A stretch of 19,020 bases of DNA from NCBI GenBank assembly GCA_026770585.1, contig MU647816.1:1-19020 (forward strand). Direction: 5' to 3'. This stretch comes from Baffinella frigidus (lineage: Eukaryota > Cryptophyceae > Cryptomonadales > Baffinellaceae). Position numbers and translations under genes: made by a program. This document shows, one piece after another, positions 15,806 through 19,020 of the stretch. Every line of letters begins with the position of its first letter. The first letter of the stretch is position 1. The notes under the pieces are model-generated. The model was given only the letters and a program-made list of their open reading frames with translations, searched no databases and had not been told where the DNA came from.

Positions 15806-18119
15806 ATATGCCAGGAACTCCAGCGAACGGCTCAGCAGTTGTGTACTCTGTTCTCAGAGCTACGGCACCGTGCTGTCGTGCAGCCTCCTGGGTACTACGT
15901 TTACGATGCTGCTGCTGCTGCTGTAGCGCAGCAGCAGACGTCTACCCAGCGAGCGCTGTGTGTGCATCTCCAAAGCTTCGAAGTCGCACTGTCCGCCTGG
16001 CACCGTGCCAACTCTGGACAGCTCCAGCAACGCACACAGCGGGTGCTCTTCAACGTTTACGACGCAGAGACCGTCATGCGCAAGGGGGTGCAAGATGCCG
16101 TCGGATGCTGCGTACGGAAGCCGTTTCTCCAGCAGCAGGCCCAATGCTTCATGCACAAGGCCCGCGCGCTAGAGACGAAGTTCCTCGGTGTGACTTCTAT
16201 GTTCGGCGGTGTGGAGATGTTGCAGAAAATGAAGACTGCCTACAACGAAGAACGGCGGCGGCACGGGGAACAAGCCGCCACGAGTACTACCACGAGTACT
16301 TCCACGAGTACTACCACGAGTACTACCACGAGCAGTACCGCGACTCGCCGCGAAGAGACCACGAGTACCGCCCAGATGCGGCGCATTCTGCACAAACAAC
16401 ACGCACTTGACAGCTACAGTACCGAAGGCGTGCATCACGAATCCTCGCTGGACGAATCGTTCCAGCTGAAGTATCCGAACTTCGGTCGCGACAACAAGTG
16501 TCTTCGACAGGCTATGGAAATCATCGAAACAGGCCGAAACAGCAACTTGCGGCTGCAGATGTGTGGCAATGATACTCAGAACGGCATCCCTGTGTACCGA
16601 CATGCGCTCGTCGTGGTCATGGAACTACGCACACACCTGCAAGCGATGGGCTTGCACACCCATCGCGAACTCGTCCTGGACTGGTTGCACGTCGACCGGT
16701 GGAAGACCTCTCTCGACATTGGTGACATGACATGGGCGGACGTCGTCGGTGTCCTGAACACGGTCGTCTATGCGATGCGCTACTGTGTCGGGACGGATGT
16801 CGCAGGGACTGTGCTGTACACCCAGCGCGTGGCGAAACACATGGCTGCTGGTCGCGGCCCTCAGGACGCTCGTGGGATGAACGTCTATGCTGCAACGGAG
16901 TCGTGCACGAAATCCGAACGAGTTCTCGTCTCCAAGCCACGCGCATACGCACGCATGCTCTCCAATGGGTCGCGTAAGTATCGTGCAGCTGCCGACACGG
17001 GCTTCCTCGAGCGTGCTGTTTCTCTCGGTATGGAAAACGTGATATGTGACCAGTATGGCGAGAGCCCGCGCTTCGCCCTGGGTTACGAGACGTATATTCG
17101 GCTGCGGCAGTCTGTCAAATCTGTTTCGACAGCCCACCAGCCGAACACGACAGCGCAGCTCGGAGTCATCTTCTGTGACATCGTCCAGTCCATCATGGAG
17201 GAACTACAACTGCTCGACGTGTCTCTCGCCAACGCTACTATCGAGGCAACGCGTGCATCGTCTATGGGCGTGCTGGTTGAGACAGAACGCAAGTCTGTGG
17301 CGTCGTGGTTCGACCGAGGGGGGCCCGGCACTGCCAACACAGAGGACTGGATGCGGTGCCACACGGATGTCTCCATCGTCGCAACTGTCTTCAATGGATA
17401 CATCTCACTCATCATGGACGAGACTTCCTCGCAAATCGAAGACATCGACTACCCCGAGCTAGTCATCCTCGACATGGAATACATCCCACACAGCGCGCGG
17501 CGCGTTCCACGGACAAGTAGCACAGGCGACTGTTCTAGTTCTGATTGGACAGCGTCTCACGGATGCTGGGGTTCGCTGTTGCGAGATCGACAAGTCTCTC
17601 CGCCGCGTCGCAGCGGACCCGGTGTTTATCGACTTTGGTCGACCTGAAACATGCCGCAGTTCGCACGATGCACAAGACTCTCTTCGTGAGGTCATATGCA
17701 ACGCGCTCGACATGGTCTTCTCACTGACTTGCGAGGGGGGGGAGGCGCACCACCACCACCACATACGCGACCGCCTCTTGTGCGAGGTGTCTCGTGAAAC
17801 GGCACACACCGCATACCCTACTTCGGGCATCGCGTCGAGTATCGCGCGCAAGTGGGTGGCAGCAACCGCAAAGGCGGTGCCCGATGATGATGCTTCTTCC
17901 GGCCAGCAGCAGACTGCTGGCGTCGTCTCGGTCTTTGCATCGGCTGCATCTACATATGATGCATTCTCGTCTCGTCTGATGCTGCCCATGGCTGCACGCT
18001 TCATCGCCCACGACTTCCACTCGTCTACAACGGCGTTGGTACAGCGCGTTCTCTTCAACGTGGCGGTGCATGGCGACCGATACCGCGAGCTCGCACACAA
18101 GACGACGCGTCCTTCGTAG
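15722..18119 (+). pseudogene. Large unknown gene of about 800 codons with one frameshift
   Basis: From an ATG at 15722 one frame is open to 17647. Coding text then clearly continues from about 17510 to 18119 in the +1 frame (A-T-V-L-V-L-I-G-Q-R-L-T-D-A-G), so a single indel lies between about 17470 and 17515. The earlier GTG at 15641 is less likely because it runs opposite to the zinc protein. Features: Ala run and Gln run from CTG/CAG repeats (15905-15935), a Ser/Thr-rich 12-bp microsatellite (16280-16365), a long helical middle with V-A-S-W-F-D-R-G-G-P-G, and a His run (near 17748). No signal peptide, membrane span or catalytic motif is recognised. It could be a structural protein of a large DNA virus or a host gene. 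The frameshift may be real or a sequencing error. Confidence 0.6.
16275..16370 (+). repeat. In-frame 12-bp microsatellite coding Thr/Ser
   Basis: Repeats of ACGAGTACTACC with slight variants (CACGAGTACTTC, CACGAGCAGTACC) encode a Thr/Ser-rich linker inside the large gene. The period of 12 keeps the reading frame, so copy number can vary without breaking it. Confidence 0.8.
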
Positions 18120-18161
18120 AACGTTTGTGAAACGTTCGTAGAACGTTTGTACAACGTCGCA
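18118..18161 (+). promoter_or_regulatory. Four 11-bp repeats centred on AACGTT
   Basis: Units AGAACGTTTGT, GAAACGTTCGT, AGAACGTTTGT and ACAACGTCGCA follow each other without gaps. Three carry the palindrome AACGTT exactly 11 bp apart, one helical turn. They start inside the TAG stop codon of the upstream gene and sit about 160-200 bp before the next ATG. They could be operator sites or a binding array. Confidence 0.6.
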
Positions 18162-18255
18162 TCGCATGTATCTGTTCATACAGTAAATGTCTCAAACCAA
18201 ACCATCTCGTGTGCTGTCGCTCGCTCGTCTATGCACAAACATGTATCGTATTGCG

Positions 18256-18266
18256 TTTTATTTAAG
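18256..18266 (+). promoter_or_regulatory. TATA-like box
   Basis: TTTTATTTAAG lies about 55 bp before the ATG at 18321, in a locally AT-rich patch within GC-rich DNA. It is followed by the palindrome ACACATGTGT. Confidence 0.45.
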
Positions 18267-18320
18267 CACACATGTGTACAAGAGACCAACTGGTAGAGAG
18301 GTAAAACACAGCCAGCCGCC

Positions 18321-18818
18321 ATGCCGCGCAGACGCGATGCTGACCATGCGAATGTTCCCGAACATCGCCAAACAAGCGGGTCCCCTTCGGAAGAGGGTCT
18401 GGTGGGCGACTTGAGTGGCATCTATGACCGCCGTGACGCATCGACGTTTTTGCGCGAAGTTGTTACGCCTACAGTCTTCGAGAACATGGGTGTTGGGCGT
18501 TATATGCCACACACAGGGTTGGACTTTGTGTGTGCAACCCGTTTAATCAAATCGGGGTCGTTGCCAAACGGGGCCGCAAGTCAGCCTGAAATTGACTTGC
18601 GGGTTCAGTCGAGTGCATTTCGTAACAAAGACCATGCAGACCTCATCAGCTGCAAGACTGCCCATGTGATGAACATGTTTCACACGACCGCAACTGACAT
18701 CTCGAACAATGATGTGAACGTCATCGGTTGTGAACGCGACTTTCATAAGCTACTCAAAGAAACGTGGAACCGTGTGTCAAGACATGCGTTAAGGTCCCGC
18801 CTGACTAGCATGCCCTGA
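18321..18818 (+). CDS. Hypothetical 165-aa protein
   Basis: An intact ORF with ATG in a good context (GCCGCCATGCC), a TATA-like box 55 bp upstream and stop TGA at 18816-18818. The first 30 residues are Arg/Asp/Ser-rich and probably disordered. The remainder is mixed, with V-F-E-N-M-G-V-G-R-Y, C-A-T-R-L-I-K-S-G and N-N-D-V-N-V-I-G-C-E-R-D-F-H-K-L-L-K. No family is recognised. It follows the large gene on the same strand after 200 bp that contain the 11-bp repeats. Its 3' flank holds two structured hairpin elements starting 7 bp after the stop, which may control its 3' end. Confidence 0.5.
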   Translation: MPRRRDADHANVPEHRQTSGSPSEEGLVGDLSGIYDRRDASTFLREVVTPTVFENMGVGRYMPHTGLDFVCATRLIKSGSLPNGAASQPEIDLRVQSSAFRNKDHADLISCKTAHVMNMFHTTATDISNNDVNVIGCERDFHKLLKETWNRVSRHALRSRLTSMP

Positions 18819-18824
18819 ACCTCA

Positions 18825-18888
18825 GCTGCTAAGCCTGCTTGCGTCCAAAGGAGGAGGAGTGCTGTGACGCACACGCAAGCTGGGCAGC
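18825..18888 (+). ncRNA. Hairpin element 1 with conserved loop
   Basis: Perfect inner stem GCTTGCGT (18837-18844) with ACGCAAGC (18873-18880), extended by CC/GG (18834-18835 with 18882-18883) and GCTGC/GCAGC (18825-18829 with 18884-18888) around a TAAG bulge. The 28-nt loop has AAGGAGG, AGTGCT and GACGCAC, as in element 2. It may be an RNA structure, a 3'-end signal or a DNA cruciform. Confidence 0.55.
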
Positions 18889-18934
18889 GCTTCTGGTTTA
18901 GTCAGGATTCACCGCGCAAGCGCACAGCTGTCAG

Positions 18935-19002
18935 TCCTCCCCTGCATGGCCACGCCCTAAGGCGGTGAAGTGCTAGACGCACACGTGGCTAGCAGGAGAG
19001 GG
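18935..19002 (+). ncRNA. Hairpin element 2 with conserved loop
   Basis: Inner stem GCCACG (18949-18954) with CGTGGC (18984-18989). It then continues G-U, T-A, CCTGC/GCAGG around one bulged A, and a further CTCC-type extension, about 18 pairs in all. The 29-nt loop has AAGGCGG, AGTGCT and GACGCAC, as in element 1. The stem bases differ from element 1, but pairing is kept. Confidence 0.55.
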
Positions 19003-19020
19003 CATCAAGCATCAGCGCAC

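Noticed and set aside
15736-16410. 224-codon plus-strand ORF in another frame
   Set aside because: Its Cys/Arg/Tyr-rich text and H-E-Y-Y repeats come from reading the CTG and 12-bp microsatellites out of frame.
17748-17765. Poly-His run as a metal-binding site
   Set aside because: It is a (CAC)n microsatellite within a coding region; a binding role cannot be argued from that alone.

Overview
The window looks like a stretch of eukaryotic nuclear DNA, or of a scaffold from an unidentified protist, fungus or early-branching eukaryote. It carries three unlike kinds of sequence side by side. The host cannot be named from sequence alone. The eukaryotic call rests on a Ty1/copia retrotransposon in the middle. 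The left third is a decayed DNA-virus-like block.

Positions 1-8215 are strongly AT-rich, and almost all genes lie on the minus strand. They include a broken D5-like primase/SF3 helicase (1-1598), a broken GIY-YIG endonuclease (3403-4232), a broken tyrosine recombinase (4256-5606), a family of tiny paralogous ORFs sharing an L/N-DP-[VFI]-K-Y motif, a truncated C-x-C-G-type cysteine fragment, and a few apparently intact small unknown genes (6948-7837). Helicase, tyrosine integrase and GIY-YIG nuclease together are typical of polinton-like viruses/virophages and of nucleocytoplasmic large DNA viruses. The block therefore reads as an endogenised, decaying element of that kind. Many breaks are in-frame TAA, TAG or TGA codons inside otherwise open frames. 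One repeat pair shows CAA in one copy and TAA in the other, so C-to-T decay (or, less likely, a reassigned code) is visible. A 200-bp GC-richer island (about 6685-6890) interrupts the block.

At about 8215 composition changes abruptly, and a minus-strand acidic gene is cut. Positions 8215-12727 are a damaged Ty1/copia element on the plus strand: a coiled-coil/NLS ORF fragment, a purine-rich minisatellite, Gag-like frames ending in a CCHC zinc knuckle, a 570-aa fused frame in which protease and integrase cannot be recognised, reverse transcriptase with YVDN at the active site, almost no RNase H, and the usual copia C-terminus. A 3' LTR probably starts at 12724, but no 5' LTR is seen. Positions 12724-14850 hold short tandem repeats and no convincing gene.

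Positions 14850-19020 are GC-rich with strong coding signal: a minus-strand Cys/His-rich protein (15038-15805), a head-to-head plus-strand gene of about 800 codons broken by one frameshift (15722-18119), a row of 11-bp AACGTT repeats, a TATA-like box, a 165-aa ORF (18321-18818), and a pair of long hairpins with conserved loops but different stems (18825-19002). I recognise none of these proteins. They could be host genes or belong to a second, GC-rich viral element. The paired hairpin elements at the right edge are the most novel-looking signal. The small-ORF family and the shared 3' module of the integrase and GIY-YIG genes come next.
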